Source of the DNA: Pseudomonas sp. NFR16
Lineage (GTDB): Bacteria; Pseudomonadota; Gammaproteobacteria; Pseudomonadales; Pseudomonadaceae
Assembly: GCF_900108875.1 (NCBI RefSeq)
Contig: NZ_FNYJ01000004.1
Coordinates: forward strand, 530,092 to 594,091
Direction: 5' to 3'
Length of the DNA: 64,000 bases
Part shown: positions 14,746-24,106 of the stretch, piece by piece
How positions within the stretch are numbered: the first letter of the stretch is position 1
How the letters are laid out: each line of letters opens with the position of its first letter
Made by a program: the position numbers and the translations under genes
Notes under the pieces: generated by a model
The model's database searches: none
The model's input: only the letters and a program-made list of their open reading frames with translations
Told to the model about the DNA's origin: nothing

Positions 14746-17334
14746 TCAGGCGTTGACGAGGGTTGCCTCGCTGGCGTGAGTCGCTGGCTGCAACGGCAAC
14801 AGTGGCGCGTGAGGATCGGCTTTGACCGACGCTCGCCACGCATCCAGCCACGCAGTGTTGCCTTCGGCCCAGACCAACTCGTGCAGGCGAGCCAGCGCAA
14901 CCGGATCGCTCAGCAACTGCAGGCGCTCATGGTTGTTCAGATGCTCAGGACCGCCCTTGATCGCATGGCGCACGCGCTCGACGCGCATCCACTCGATCGG
15001 TTCGGCATGACGGTGGCGAGAGGTCGCCAGCGCACATGCCAGCGCGTTCTGCTTGGGATCGACCACGGCACGAACGAAACCGTCATTCAGCGCGTGCCAG
15101 CGGTTTTCGTGGGTATATTGATCGGTCGACACCAGCTCTTGTGGCGGCGTGTGCTCTTCAGGGATCAGGAACAGATTTTCGTCACGCGCCTTGAGACCCA
15201 GATTGGTCCGGCTGGAAATCACCGAAACCGGGATCGACAGCATGAGCGAACCGACAATCGGCACCAGCCACCAGAGGAAGCTTGGGTTCAACCACATCAC
15301 CAGCAATGCCCACCCGAAACCGAGCAGCGTCTGCGGACCGTGACGCTTGACCGCTTCGCTCCACGGAGTGGAGTCGTCGTCACGTTGCGGAGAGTTCCAC
15401 GTGGCAGCCCAGCCAAGGAACGCAGCCAGAACGAAGCGCGTGTGGAAAATCATCCGCACAGGCGCCAGCAGCATGGAGAACAGCATCTCCAGCAGCATCG
15501 ACAACGTGACCTTGATCCGACCGCCGTAGCCCACTGCGCCTTTGGCCCAGATCAGAATGATGCTGAGCAGTTTGGGCAGGAACAGCAGAACGATGGTGGT
15601 CGAGAACAGCGCGACGGCCTTTTCCGGGTGCCATTGTGGCCACAGCGGATAGAGCTGCCGAGGCTCTAGGAAGTACGTGGGCTCCATCAGCGTGTTCACC
15701 GCCAGCAACGCGGTGGACAGCACCAGGAAGAAGAACCACAACGGTGCCGAAAGGTAAGACATCACCCCTGTCAGGAACACTGCGCGGTGAACCGGGTGCA
15801 TGCCTTTGACCAGGAACAGACGGAAGTTCATCAGGTTACCGTGACACCAGCGGCGGTCACGCTTGAGCTCGTCCAGAAGGTTCGGCGGCAGCTCTTCGTA
15901 ACTGCCCGGCAGGTCATAAGCGATCCACACGCCCCAGCCCGCGCGACGCATCAGCGCAGCTTCAACGAAGTCGTGGGACAGAATCGCACCGGCAAATGCG
16001 CCCTTGCCCGGCAATGGCGCCAAGGCGCAGTGCTCGATGAACGGCTTCATGCGGATGATTGCGTTGTGACCCCAATAATGGGATTCGCCCAACTGCCAGA
16101 AGTGCAGACCGGCCGTGAATAGGGGACCGTACACGCGAGTCGCGAATTGCTGCATGCGCGCGTACAGCGTATCCATGCCCGACGCGCGTGGCGCAGTCTG
16201 GATGATACCGGCGTCCGGCGTCGCTTCCATCAAGCGCACCAGACTGGTCAGACACTCGCCGCTCATGACCGAGTCAGCGTCGAGCACGACCATGTAACGA
16301 TAGTCACCACCCCAGCGACGGCAGAAGTCATCCAGGTTACCGCTCTTGCGCTTGACGCGACGACGGCGGCGGCGATAGAAGATTTTGCCGAAGCCGCCGG
16401 CCTCGCGGCAGACGTCCAGCCAGGCCTGTTGCTCAGCAACGGCGATGTCGGTTTCGTTGGTGTCGCTGAGCACGAAAAAGTCGAAACGGTCCAGATCACC
16501 GGTGGCCGCGACCGACTCGAACGTTGCACGCAGCCCCGCGAAAACGCGAGGAACGTCTTCATTACAGATCGGCATGACGAGCGCAGTCCGCGCGCCCGCT
16601 TCGATAGGCTCGTTGCCCGCGCTGGCGCCGGAAATCCGGTACTTGTCGCGGCCAGTGAGCAATTCGAGGAAGCCCATCAGCGCAGTCCAGAAACCGGCCG
16701 ACACCCAGCAGAACAAGATCCCGAACAGCAGCAGGATGCTGGTCTGCAGCGCATACGGCATCACTTGAACGGCGGTCTGCCAGAGGGTTTGATGGCTGAT
16801 TTCATCGAATGAAACCAGCGACCAGCCCTGATACGGCAGGATGCCTTTCATGTAGAAGCCAGCCACGATGGTCTGGCCCAGCATGAGGATCAGCAGGATG
16901 TAGCGACGGATCGAGCCGACGGTGCGCCAGCGCGCCTTGGGCAGATCACGCGGAAGATCGCTCTGATCGGGCTTTGGCGGATTGGTCTTGCCGGTCATCC
17001 GGCGCCAGGCGCGGTGCAGGATGTTGGTGCGCCAGGGCTCAGGCACAACCTTGGTCCGGCGAATCGGCGGCGTGGCCTTCAGGCGCACGCGACCGCTGGC
17101 GTCGACACTCAGCATTTCGGCGTCATGCAGCTCATCAGCGGTGGTCAGGGTCAGACGGCGACCCACCGAAGCCTGGGCGGCTTCGGCAGGATCGGCCACG
17201 GTCTGCGCCGAAAGGCGTTCATGCAGCTCTGCGAACGAGGTGCAACTGGCAAGTTCTGCCCGCTGCTCGTCGCTCATTGGCAGGTGTGCCAGGTACTCGG
17301 TCAGAGACTCTGGCACGGCTTGTGAATTACTCAT
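14746..17334 (-). CDS. opgH: Glucans biosynthesis glucosyltransferase OpgH (MdoH)
   Basis: OpgH is the inner-membrane family 2 glycosyltransferase that makes the beta-1,2 backbone of osmoregulated periplasmic glucans from UDP-glucose. The 862 residues contain the catalytic motifs NEDVPRVFAGLRATFE, VLDADSVMSG and RDRRWCHGN (QxxRW-like), with hydrophobic helices before the catalytic domain (about 140-215) and a large cluster after it (about 515-700). Its start lies eight bases inside the opgG reading frame, so the pair is coupled. The same locus is known as hrpM in P. syringae. Confidence 0.96.
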   Translation of the reverse strand: MSNSQAVPESLTEYLAHLPMSDEQRAELASCTSFAELHERLSAQTVADPAEAAQASVGRRLTLTTADELHDAEMLSVDASGRVRLKATPPIRRTKVVPEPWRTNILHRAWRRMTGKTNPPKPDQSDLPRDLPKARWRTVGSIRRYILLILMLGQTIVAGFYMKGILPYQGWSLVSFDEISHQTLWQTAVQVMPYALQTSILLLFGILFCWVSAGFWTALMGFLELLTGRDKYRISGASAGNEPIEAGARTALVMPICNEDVPRVFAGLRATFESVAATGDLDRFDFFVLSDTNETDIAVAEQQAWLDVCREAGGFGKIFYRRRRRRVKRKSGNLDDFCRRWGGDYRYMVVLDADSVMSGECLTSLVRLMEATPDAGIIQTAPRASGMDTLYARMQQFATRVYGPLFTAGLHFWQLGESHYWGHNAIIRMKPFIEHCALAPLPGKGAFAGAILSHDFVEAALMRRAGWGVWIAYDLPGSYEELPPNLLDELKRDRRWCHGNLMNFRLFLVKGMHPVHRAVFLTGVMSYLSAPLWFFFLVLSTALLAVNTLMEPTYFLEPRQLYPLWPQWHPEKAVALFSTTIVLLFLPKLLSIILIWAKGAVGYGGRIKVTLSMLLEMLFSMLLAPVRMIFHTRFVLAAFLGWAATWNSPQRDDDSTPWSEAVKRHGPQTLLGFGWALLVMWLNPSFLWWLVPIVGSLMLSIPVSVISSRTNLGLKARDENLFLIPEEHTPPQELVSTDQYTHENRWHALNDGFVRAVVDPKQNALACALATSRHRHAEPIEWMRVERVRHAIKGGPEHLNNHERLQLLSDPVALARLHELVWAEGNTAWLDAWRASVKADPHAPLLPLQPATHASEATLVNA

Positions 17335-19303
17335 CGGCTGGCAACTGGTAGCTCCAGGTTTCGGTCAGGACTTGTTGAATCATGGCCGGCCCCTGTTGGG
17401 TGGATGCAGCCTCTACAGCTGGCTGCGGGGTGTCTTTGGCGCCTTTGTTGGCTTTTGCAGCATCGCCCAGCGCGGCTTCCGGACGGGAAGCCTCATCGGA
17501 CTTGGCTTCAGCTACTTTCGCAGCGTCGGCAGGCTTGGCTGCATCGGCTTTGTCGGCTTTGCCAGCGTCCTTGGCGTCTGCCTTGGCCACTTTGGCATCT
17601 TTGGTGTCTTTCGCGTCGCCGGCCTTCACCGCGTCGGTCTTGACGATTTCTGCCTTGTCATCCTTCGGCGCCACGGCCACTACCGCGGCTTTGGCGTCTG
17701 CTTTTTTCTCAGGCTTCTTGTCTGATTTGTCAGCAGTGATGACGGCAGGTTCCTTGCCAGGCTCGGCAGGCGTTTCGCGCAGCAGATAAGCGCGCATCTC
17801 GACCGACTTGTTCGGATCCTTGACCTTCAGGCGCAGCGTCAGGCGCCAGCCTTTGGTGACAGGGTTGTAACGCAGGTTGTTTTCAACCAGCTCAGTATTG
17901 TCATCGGTGGTGACCTGACTGCGGATCGCAGGGTCTTCACCCATTTTGGCCAGATTCGGGCCGACGAAATCGACCAGATAAGCCACGCTGCCATCAGGCT
18001 GACGAATCAGGTTGGACTGTTTGACGTCGCCGGTGGAGCGCAGGGTCTGCTTGACCCAGCCCAGATCAGGCGAGTGAATGGAATCCTCGTCCATGGTCCA
18101 GTGCAGGCGATAGTTGAAGTCGACCGGCTGACCGGGCTCCGGTTGGGTTTCCGGCTTCCAGAACGCAACGATGTTGTCGTTGGTTTCGTCGGCAGTCGGG
18201 ATCTCCACCAGATCGACGGTGCCCTTGCCCCAATCGCCCTTAGGCTCGATCCAGGCGCTCGGACGTTTGTCGTAGCGGTCGTCCAGGTCTTCGTAATGGC
18301 TGAAGTTGCGACCGCGTTGCAGCAGACCGAAACCGCGCGGGTTCTCGACCGAGAAGCTGCTGACCGCCAGGTGTTTCGGGTTGTTCAGCGGACGCCAGAT
18401 CCACTCGCCGTTGGCCGCCTGAATCGACAGACCACTGGAGTCGTGCAGCTCGCGACGGTAGTTCAGGACCTTGGAAGGCTGATTCGCGCCGAACAGGTAC
18501 ATGCTGGTCAGCGGGGCGACGCCCAGCTTGCCGACCTTCTCACGCAGGTACATACGCGACTGCACGTCTACCAGCGTGTTGGTGCCAGGACGCAGCGTCA
18601 GCTTGTACGCGCCAGTGGCGCGAGGAGAGTCGAGCAGCGCGAAAATCACCAGATGATTGTCATCGGTGTTCGGCTTCTCGATCCAGAACTCGGTGAAACG
18701 CGGGAATTCTTCACCCGACGACATCGCGGTATCGATCGCCATGCCACGGGCGGACAGACCGTAAACCTGACCTTTGCCGATGACGCGGAAATAGCTCGCG
18801 CCCAGCATGGTCATGATTTCGTCTTGCTTGTCGTCCTTGTTGATCGGGTAAGTGACGCGGAAGCCGGCATAACCCAGGTTCTCGGTCGCTTTGGTATCGA
18901 ACTTCAGGTCACCGAAATTGAAACGGCTCGGGTCGTACTTGATCTCGTTGACGGTGGTGGCCGTCACTTCGTTGATCTTGACCGGGGTGTCGAAGTGCAT
19001 GCCCTGGTGGTAGAAGGAAATCTTGAACGGGGTCTTGTCATTGGCCCATTCCGCCTTCTCTTGAAGGAAGCGAATCTTCTGGTAGTCCGCGAACTTCATG
19101 TCGCGGAATTCCGCCGGAAGGTTACTTTTTGGCGCTACGAATTTCTGTCCGGCCAGTTCTTTGGCCTTTGTCGCCACGTCGTCGAGATCGAACGCCCAAA
19201 GCTGACCGGCGCCGAACAGACAAAACAAAGCCGACCCGGCCAACAAGGCACTGCGCAGGCGCTTGCCAGGGGTCTTTGGTGCATTACATGGACTAACAAT
19301 CAC
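17327..19303 (-). CDS. opgG: Periplasmic glucans biosynthesis protein OpgG (MdoG) with low-complexity insertion
   Basis: OpgG is the periplasmic partner of OpgH and is required for glucan chain maturation. I choose the GTG at 19303 (reading MIVSPCNAPK) because GAGGG lies eight bases upstream and because that N-terminus resembles other Pseudomonas OpgG; a TTG two codons earlier also fits the frame. A signal peptide ends at about GAGQLWA-FDL. The conserved glucan domain starts DDVATKAKELAGQKF and runs to about residue 520. Then comes a stretch of roughly 115 residues of Lys/Ala/Asp repeats (about 525-640) before the conserved C-terminal LTETWSYQLPADE. At 658 residues it is well above the roughly 510-525 usual for the family. 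Confidence 0.94.
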   Translation of the reverse strand: MIVSPCNAPKTPGKRLRSALLAGSALFCLFGAGQLWAFDLDDVATKAKELAGQKFVAPKSNLPAEFRDMKFADYQKIRFLQEKAEWANDKTPFKISFYHQGMHFDTPVKINEVTATTVNEIKYDPSRFNFGDLKFDTKATENLGYAGFRVTYPINKDDKQDEIMTMLGASYFRVIGKGQVYGLSARGMAIDTAMSSGEEFPRFTEFWIEKPNTDDNHLVIFALLDSPRATGAYKLTLRPGTNTLVDVQSRMYLREKVGKLGVAPLTSMYLFGANQPSKVLNYRRELHDSSGLSIQAANGEWIWRPLNNPKHLAVSSFSVENPRGFGLLQRGRNFSHYEDLDDRYDKRPSAWIEPKGDWGKGTVDLVEIPTADETNDNIVAFWKPETQPEPGQPVDFNYRLHWTMDEDSIHSPDLGWVKQTLRSTGDVKQSNLIRQPDGSVAYLVDFVGPNLAKMGEDPAIRSQVTTDDNTELVENNLRYNPVTKGWRLTLRLKVKDPNKSVEMRAYLLRETPAEPGKEPAVITADKSDKKPEKKADAKAAVVAVAPKDDKAEIVKTDAVKAGDAKDTKDAKVAKADAKDAGKADKADAAKPADAAKVAEAKSDEASRPEAALGDAAKANKGAKDTPQPAVEAASTQQGPAMIQQVLTETWSYQLPADE

Positions 19304-19567
19304 GAGCAACCCTCGCCGAAAACAGATGAAGAAACCAACGGCCAGCTTTCAAATGCCGGGTTGGCGAGCATTGTTCCGACTCCGAAAGGGGCCAATGATT
19401 CCCCAAACGATGTCGGACCAATCTGCGTTTTTACCGATTGGACGAACGATAGCCCGTCTTTGTAGCGCGCGATTATCTAGTAGCTCGCGTTACAACGCAT
19501 CAGGGGAAGCAAAGTATTTATGGCTTTTTGCCTAATAAATTCGGGTACAGCAGGCAAAACAGCGCAA

Positions 19568-20005
19568 TCAGCTCTCCAACAAAAATGTCACAGGGCCATC
19601 ATTGACCAGATGGACCTGCATGTCCGCACCAAATTGGCCCGTTTCGACCGTGTGATGCGAGCTTTTCGCCTTCAACACCAAATACTCGAACAACTCAGCT
19701 CCCAACGCTGGCGGTGCCGCCTTCGAAAAACTGGGGCGCATTCCGCTCCTGGTGTCTGCCGCCAGCGTGAACTGAGAAACCAGCAGCAAACCTCCACCGA
19801 CATCGCTCAACGAGAGGTTCATCTTGCCGTCGGCGTCGCTGAACACCCGATAGTTAAGCAGCTTGTGCAGCAATTTGTCGGCACTGGCCTGCGTGTCCTG
19901 AGGCTCAACGCCCACCAGCACCAGCAGACCCTGATCGATGGCGCCGACCGTCACGCCCTCGACATCGACGCGCGCACTGCGCACGCGCTGAAGCAAACCT
20001 TTCAT
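19568..20005 (-). CDS. dtd: D-aminoacyl-tRNA deacylase
   Basis: Dtd hydrolyses D-aminoacyl-tRNAs (and Gly-tRNA-Ala) to protect translation. The 145 residues carry the family motifs LLVSQFTLAADTRSGMRPSF (SQFTL active-site segment) and LVNDGPVTFLLES (the cross-subunit Gly-cis-Pro motif, here DGPVT). It is 89 bp downstream of pip on the same strand. Start ATG at 20005. Confidence 0.96.
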   Translation of the reverse strand: MKGLLQRVRSARVDVEGVTVGAIDQGLLVLVGVEPQDTQASADKLLHKLLNYRVFSDADGKMNLSLSDVGGGLLLVSQFTLAADTRSGMRPSFSKAAPPALGAELFEYLVLKAKSSHHTVETGQFGADMQVHLVNDGPVTFLLES

Positions 20006-20094
20006 TTATGGATCTTCCCGGGATTCTCTCGAGTTCACAAAAACCTGGCGGGCACGAATTGATTCGCGCCCGCATGGGTATTCCGGATCAACAA

Positions 20095-21066
20095 TCAAGC
20101 CTCTTCGGGGGGCAGATCCAGCAGGCGTCGCGCCACTTGTGAGGCGGCCCGGATCAGCGCATCGGTAATGCCGGGCTCCGAAGCCGAATGGCCGGCGTCA
20201 CGGATGACCTGCAATTCACTGTTCGGCCATGCCTGATGAAGCTCCCAGGCGTTGTCCAGCGCACAGATCACATCATAGCGGCCATGCACGATGATGCCTG
20301 GCAGATGCGCGATCTTGTGCATATCGCGGATCAGCTGGTTTTCTTCGAGAAAAGCATTGTTCGTGAAGTAGTGGCACTCGATGCGCGCGATCGACAAGGC
20401 GCGCTGCGGCTCGGAGAAACGGTCGACCACCTGAGGATTCGGGCGCAGGGTTGCGACCCGCCCTTCCCACGTTGACCACGCTTTGGCCGCATGCATCTGG
20501 GCAATCTGATCGCTGCCCACCAGACGCTTGTGGAAGGCGCTGAGCAGATCGCCTCGCTCATCGGGAGGAATCGGTGCGACGTAGTCCTGCCAGTAATCCG
20601 GAAACAGTCGGCTCGCACCCTCCTGGTAAAACCATTTGATGTCTTGCGGGCGGCTCAGGAAGATGCCGCGCAGAATCAGCGCGTGGACGCGATCCGGATG
20701 CGTCTGGGCATAGGCCAGCGATAGCGTCGAGCCCCAGGAACCGCCGAACAGTACCCATTTATCGATACCCAGATGCGTGCGGATGCGCTCAAGGTCTTCG
20801 ACCAGATGCCAGGTGGTGTTGTTTTCAAGATTGGCGTGGGGCGTGGAGCGACCACATCCGCGCTGATCGAATGTGATGATGCGGTACAGATTCGGATCGA
20901 AATAACGTCGGCTTTGTGCATCGCATCCCGAACCCGGCCCGCCGTGGATGAATACCACCGGCAAGCCATCCGGCGAGCCGCTTTCATCGACATACAGCAC
21001 ATGAGGCTCTTCCACTGCCAGATCGTGCCGGGCATAAGGTTTGATCTGCGGGTACAAAGTCTGCAT
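20095..21066 (-). CDS. pip: Proline iminopeptidase (alpha/beta hydrolase)
   Basis: This 323-residue S33-family peptidase removes N-terminal proline from peptides. Visible elements are the oxyanion loop IHGGPGSGCD, the nucleophile elbow GGSWGSTLSLAYA, the acid in GRYDVICALDNAWE and the histidine in IRDAGHSASEPG. Length and motifs match the bacterial monomeric proline iminopeptidases. Likely co-transcribed with dtd, an arrangement I recall from other pseudomonads. No signal peptide, so cytoplasmic. Confidence 0.93.
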   Translation of the reverse strand: MQTLYPQIKPYARHDLAVEEPHVLYVDESGSPDGLPVVFIHGGPGSGCDAQSRRYFDPNLYRIITFDQRGCGRSTPHANLENNTTWHLVEDLERIRTHLGIDKWVLFGGSWGSTLSLAYAQTHPDRVHALILRGIFLSRPQDIKWFYQEGASRLFPDYWQDYVAPIPPDERGDLLSAFHKRLVGSDQIAQMHAAKAWSTWEGRVATLRPNPQVVDRFSEPQRALSIARIECHYFTNNAFLEENQLIRDMHKIAHLPGIIVHGRYDVICALDNAWELHQAWPNSELQVIRDAGHSASEPGITDALIRAASQVARRLLDLPPEEA

Positions 21067-21423
21067 AGGTGCTCCATAAGTCCAATTCAGGGGCTTCTAT
21101 TTATCTGCCGTTGGGCATCATAAACCCGAATCGACAAATGATCATGCTTGCCTGTTACTGCTTCACTGTGACCTTTGTTTTCGCACGCCCGGCGGTGAAG
21201 ATGATCATCACTGTCGCATGAAACGACACACGTCAGACGCGAGTGGAACGATCGATGCAAGCGTTTTATACGTTCAAATAGCTGCGAACCAGAGCGGCAT
21301 GTCTGAGTCGAACCGTGAGTCATGCAAGCGGATATTTTACCCGCCGGGCAGGAAATAACCGACGACACCCCCTACAGTCAAACAACCCCATTTAATCGTC
21401 TAACCAACTTGAGGTCGTACCCG

Positions 21424-23907
21424 ATGTCTCCGGAACCCAACGTTCGTGACGCTGAAGTGGCAGCATTCCGTGAAGCTGTGCTTACCAAACTCGAGTATGC
21501 CGTCGGTAAGGATGCCGACCACGCGTTCGACCATGACTGGTTCATGGCAATCGCCCTGGCGACCCGCGACAAGATGGCAGAGCGATGGATGAATCACACG
21601 CGCTACATCTATCGGCAGGAAAAAAAGCGCGTGTATTACCTCTCGCTCGAGTTTCTGATTGGTCGACTGATGTTCGACAGCCTCAGCAATCTGGGCATCC
21701 TGGAAGTCGCGCGTGAAGCGCTCAAAGACCTGAAGGTCGATCTGGAAAGAATCCGCACCCTGGAGCCCGACGCGGCCCTGGGCAACGGCGGCCTGGGTCG
21801 TCTGGCCGCCTGTTTCATGGAAAGCATGTCCACGCTGGGCATCGCCGGACACGGCTACGGCATTCGTTACGAACACGGCCTGTTCCGTCAGGCGATCGTG
21901 GATGGCTGGCAACAGGAACAGACTGAAAACTGGCTGGACTTCGGTAACCCGTGGGAATTCGAACGCCCGGAAGTGATTTACCAGATCGGCTTTGGCGGCA
22001 GCGTCCAGCCGGTTCTGGATGCCGCCGGAGCGCCGGTGCTCGACGCCTCTGGCGAAACGCGGCAGGTCTGGACAGCGGGCGAAACCGTGCGCGCCATTGC
22101 GTATGACACGCCGGTCGTGGGTTGGCGCGGTAAAGCGGTCAACACCTTGCGCCTGTGGCGTGCGCGTGCCGTCGAAGACTTGCATCTGGAGCGCTTCAAC
22201 GCGGGCGACCACGTAGGTGCCGTGGCCGAAGTCGTCCGGGCTGAAAGTATCTCGCGCGTGCTTTACCCCAACGACAGCACCGAAGCCGGTCAGGAGCTGC
22301 GCCTGCGGCAGGAATATTTCTTCGTGTCGGCATCGCTGCAGGATCTGCTGCGTCGCCACAAGAACATGGGCTACTCGATCAACAGCCTGCCTGAACACGC
22401 CGCCATCCAGATGAACGACACGCACCCCTCGATCGCGGTGGCTGAGCTGATGCGCATCCTCATCGACATCTATGACGTTGAGTGGGACGAAGCCTGGCGC
22501 ATTACTGTCGGTACCCTCGCGTACACCAACCACACGTTGTTGCCCGAGGCTCTGGAAACCTGGTCTGTGGGGCTGATGGAACGCATGCTGCCGCGCCACA
22601 TGCAGATCATTTACATGATCAATGCGCAGCACATCGACGACGTACGCCTGGAGCACAAGGACGATCCGGACCTGTTCGGCCTGCTGCGTGCCGTGTCGCT
22701 GATCGAAGAAGACAACGGCCGCCGCGTGCGCATGGGTAACCTCGCGTTCCTGGGTTCGCACAGCGTCAACGGCGTATCGGCGTTGCACACTCAACTGATG
22801 CGCAAGACGGTGTTCGCGCAGCTGCATAAGCTGTACCCGGAGCGCATCAACAACAAAACCAACGGCATCACCTTCCGCCGCTGGCTGTTCCAGTCCAATC
22901 CGCAGCTGACCTCGATGCTGGTCAACGAACTGGGCGAACAGGTGCTCGATAATCACGAGACCGCGCTGCTGAAACTCGAGCCGTTGGCCAACGATCCGAA
23001 ATTCCAGAAGGAATTTGCCGCTCAGCGACTCCAGAGCAAGCAGGCGTTGGCGACGATCATTCAGGAGCGGATGGGCATCGTCATCAATCCCGAAGCGATG
23101 TTCGATGTGCAGGTCAAACGTATCCACGAATACAAACGCCAACTGCTGAACCTTTTCCACACCGTGGCGCTGTATCAGGCCATGCGTGCCGATCCAAGCA
23201 CCAACTGGGTGCCGCGCGTGAAGATTTTCGCCGGCAAGGCGGCCGCCAGTTATCACTCGGCCAAGCTGATCATCAAACTGGCGAACGACATCGCGCGCAC
23301 CGTGAACAACGACCCGACCCTGCGCGGGCGCCTGAAAGTGGTGTTCATGCCTAACTACAACGTCAGTCTGGCCGAGAGCATCATTCCGGCAGCCGACCTG
23401 TCGGAGCAGATTTCCACCGCGGGCCTGGAGGCTTCCGGCACCAGCAACATGAAGTTCGGCCTCAACGGCGCGCTGACCATCGGCACGCTGGACGGCGCCA
23501 ACGTGGAAATGAGCGAGCAAGTGGGGCTTGAGCACATGTTCATCTTTGGCATGTCCGCGCAGGAAGTCGAAGCGCGCAAGCACGCCGGCGAATTCAACGC
23601 CCATAACGACATTGCGGCGTCCGGACGTCTGAACGATGTGCTTCAGGCGATTCGCGGCGGGGTTTTCTCCCCGGACGATCCGTATCGTTATGCTGGGTTG
23701 ATCGATCAGTTGATCAACTACGACCGCTTTTTCGTCTGCGCTGACTTCGAGTCGTACTGGCACGCCCAGGCCAAGGTCGAGGCACGCTGGCACGACTCCA
23801 CCGAATGGTGGCGCTCGGCGGTGCTCAACACGGCGCGGATGGGCTGGTTCTCGTCTGACCGGACCATCCGTGAGTACGCCAACGACATCTGGAAGGCGCT
23901 GGATTAA
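21424..23907 (+). CDS. glgP: Glycogen/maltodextrin phosphorylase
   Basis: This family GT35 alpha-glucan phosphorylase releases glucose-1-phosphate from glycogen or maltodextrin. The 827 residues include LEFLIGRLM near the N-terminus, ALGNGGLGRLAACFMES, and the PLP-lysine region EASGTSNMKFGLNGALTIGT. The start at 21424 has GAGG nine bases upstream; an in-frame ATG at 21322 would add 34 unconserved residues. It stands alone here, with no glgB, glgA or glgX alongside, and is divergent from pip. The 357-bp region before it (21067-21423) must contain both promoters; I see no clear operator. Confidence 0.95.
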   Translation: MSPEPNVRDAEVAAFREAVLTKLEYAVGKDADHAFDHDWFMAIALATRDKMAERWMNHTRYIYRQEKKRVYYLSLEFLIGRLMFDSLSNLGILEVAREALKDLKVDLERIRTLEPDAALGNGGLGRLAACFMESMSTLGIAGHGYGIRYEHGLFRQAIVDGWQQEQTENWLDFGNPWEFERPEVIYQIGFGGSVQPVLDAAGAPVLDASGETRQVWTAGETVRAIAYDTPVVGWRGKAVNTLRLWRARAVEDLHLERFNAGDHVGAVAEVVRAESISRVLYPNDSTEAGQELRLRQEYFFVSASLQDLLRRHKNMGYSINSLPEHAAIQMNDTHPSIAVAELMRILIDIYDVEWDEAWRITVGTLAYTNHTLLPEALETWSVGLMERMLPRHMQIIYMINAQHIDDVRLEHKDDPDLFGLLRAVSLIEEDNGRRVRMGNLAFLGSHSVNGVSALHTQLMRKTVFAQLHKLYPERINNKTNGITFRRWLFQSNPQLTSMLVNELGEQVLDNHETALLKLEPLANDPKFQKEFAAQRLQSKQALATIIQERMGIVINPEAMFDVQVKRIHEYKRQLLNLFHTVALYQAMRADPSTNWVPRVKIFAGKAAASYHSAKLIIKLANDIARTVNNDPTLRGRLKVVFMPNYNVSLAESIIPAADLSEQISTAGLEASGTSNMKFGLNGALTIGTLDGANVEMSEQVGLEHMFIFGMSAQEVEARKHAGEFNAHNDIAASGRLNDVLQAIRGGVFSPDDPYRYAGLIDQLINYDRFFVCADFESYWHAQAKVEARWHDSTEWWRSAVLNTARMGWFSSDRTIREYANDIWKALD

Positions 23908-23923
23908 TAACCTGTAAACACCA

Positions 23924-23973
23924 GTAGGAGCGCGCTTGGTCTGGACCGCATCCGGACGAAAGCGCGCTCCTAC
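23924..23973. repeat. Short REP palindrome, GTAGGAGCGCGCTTT type
   Basis: Arms AGTAGGAGCGCGCTT and AAAGCGCGCTCCTAC around a short centre, TCTGGACCGCATCCGGACG, which itself has an inverted repeat. It lies 16 bp after the glgP stop. Confidence 0.8.
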
Positions 23974-24106
23974 AGGGGGTTTGCATCAAGCGCAGCAATC
24001 CGGCAGTGACCGGGTCCTCAGTCTCCGACACAAAATGTTTCCTCCCGCCCGGCGCCCGATATACTCCTCGCCATCGCCGGTCTGCGGCTGAAAAGGATGT
24101 GTTCGC

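Noticed and set aside
18074..19465. 463-codon open frame antisense to opgG, and similar long antisense frames over opgH, ubiB, fbp, katA and ptsP
   Set aside because: Composition is Arg/Val/Gln-rich nonsense typical of reverse frames of high-GC genes, and each opposes a well-recognised gene.
21400..23793. 797-codon open frame antisense to glgP
   Set aside because: Pure shadow frame in GC-rich sequence: no known motifs, no ribosome site, and the sense frame encodes a complete phosphorylase with its PLP lysine.
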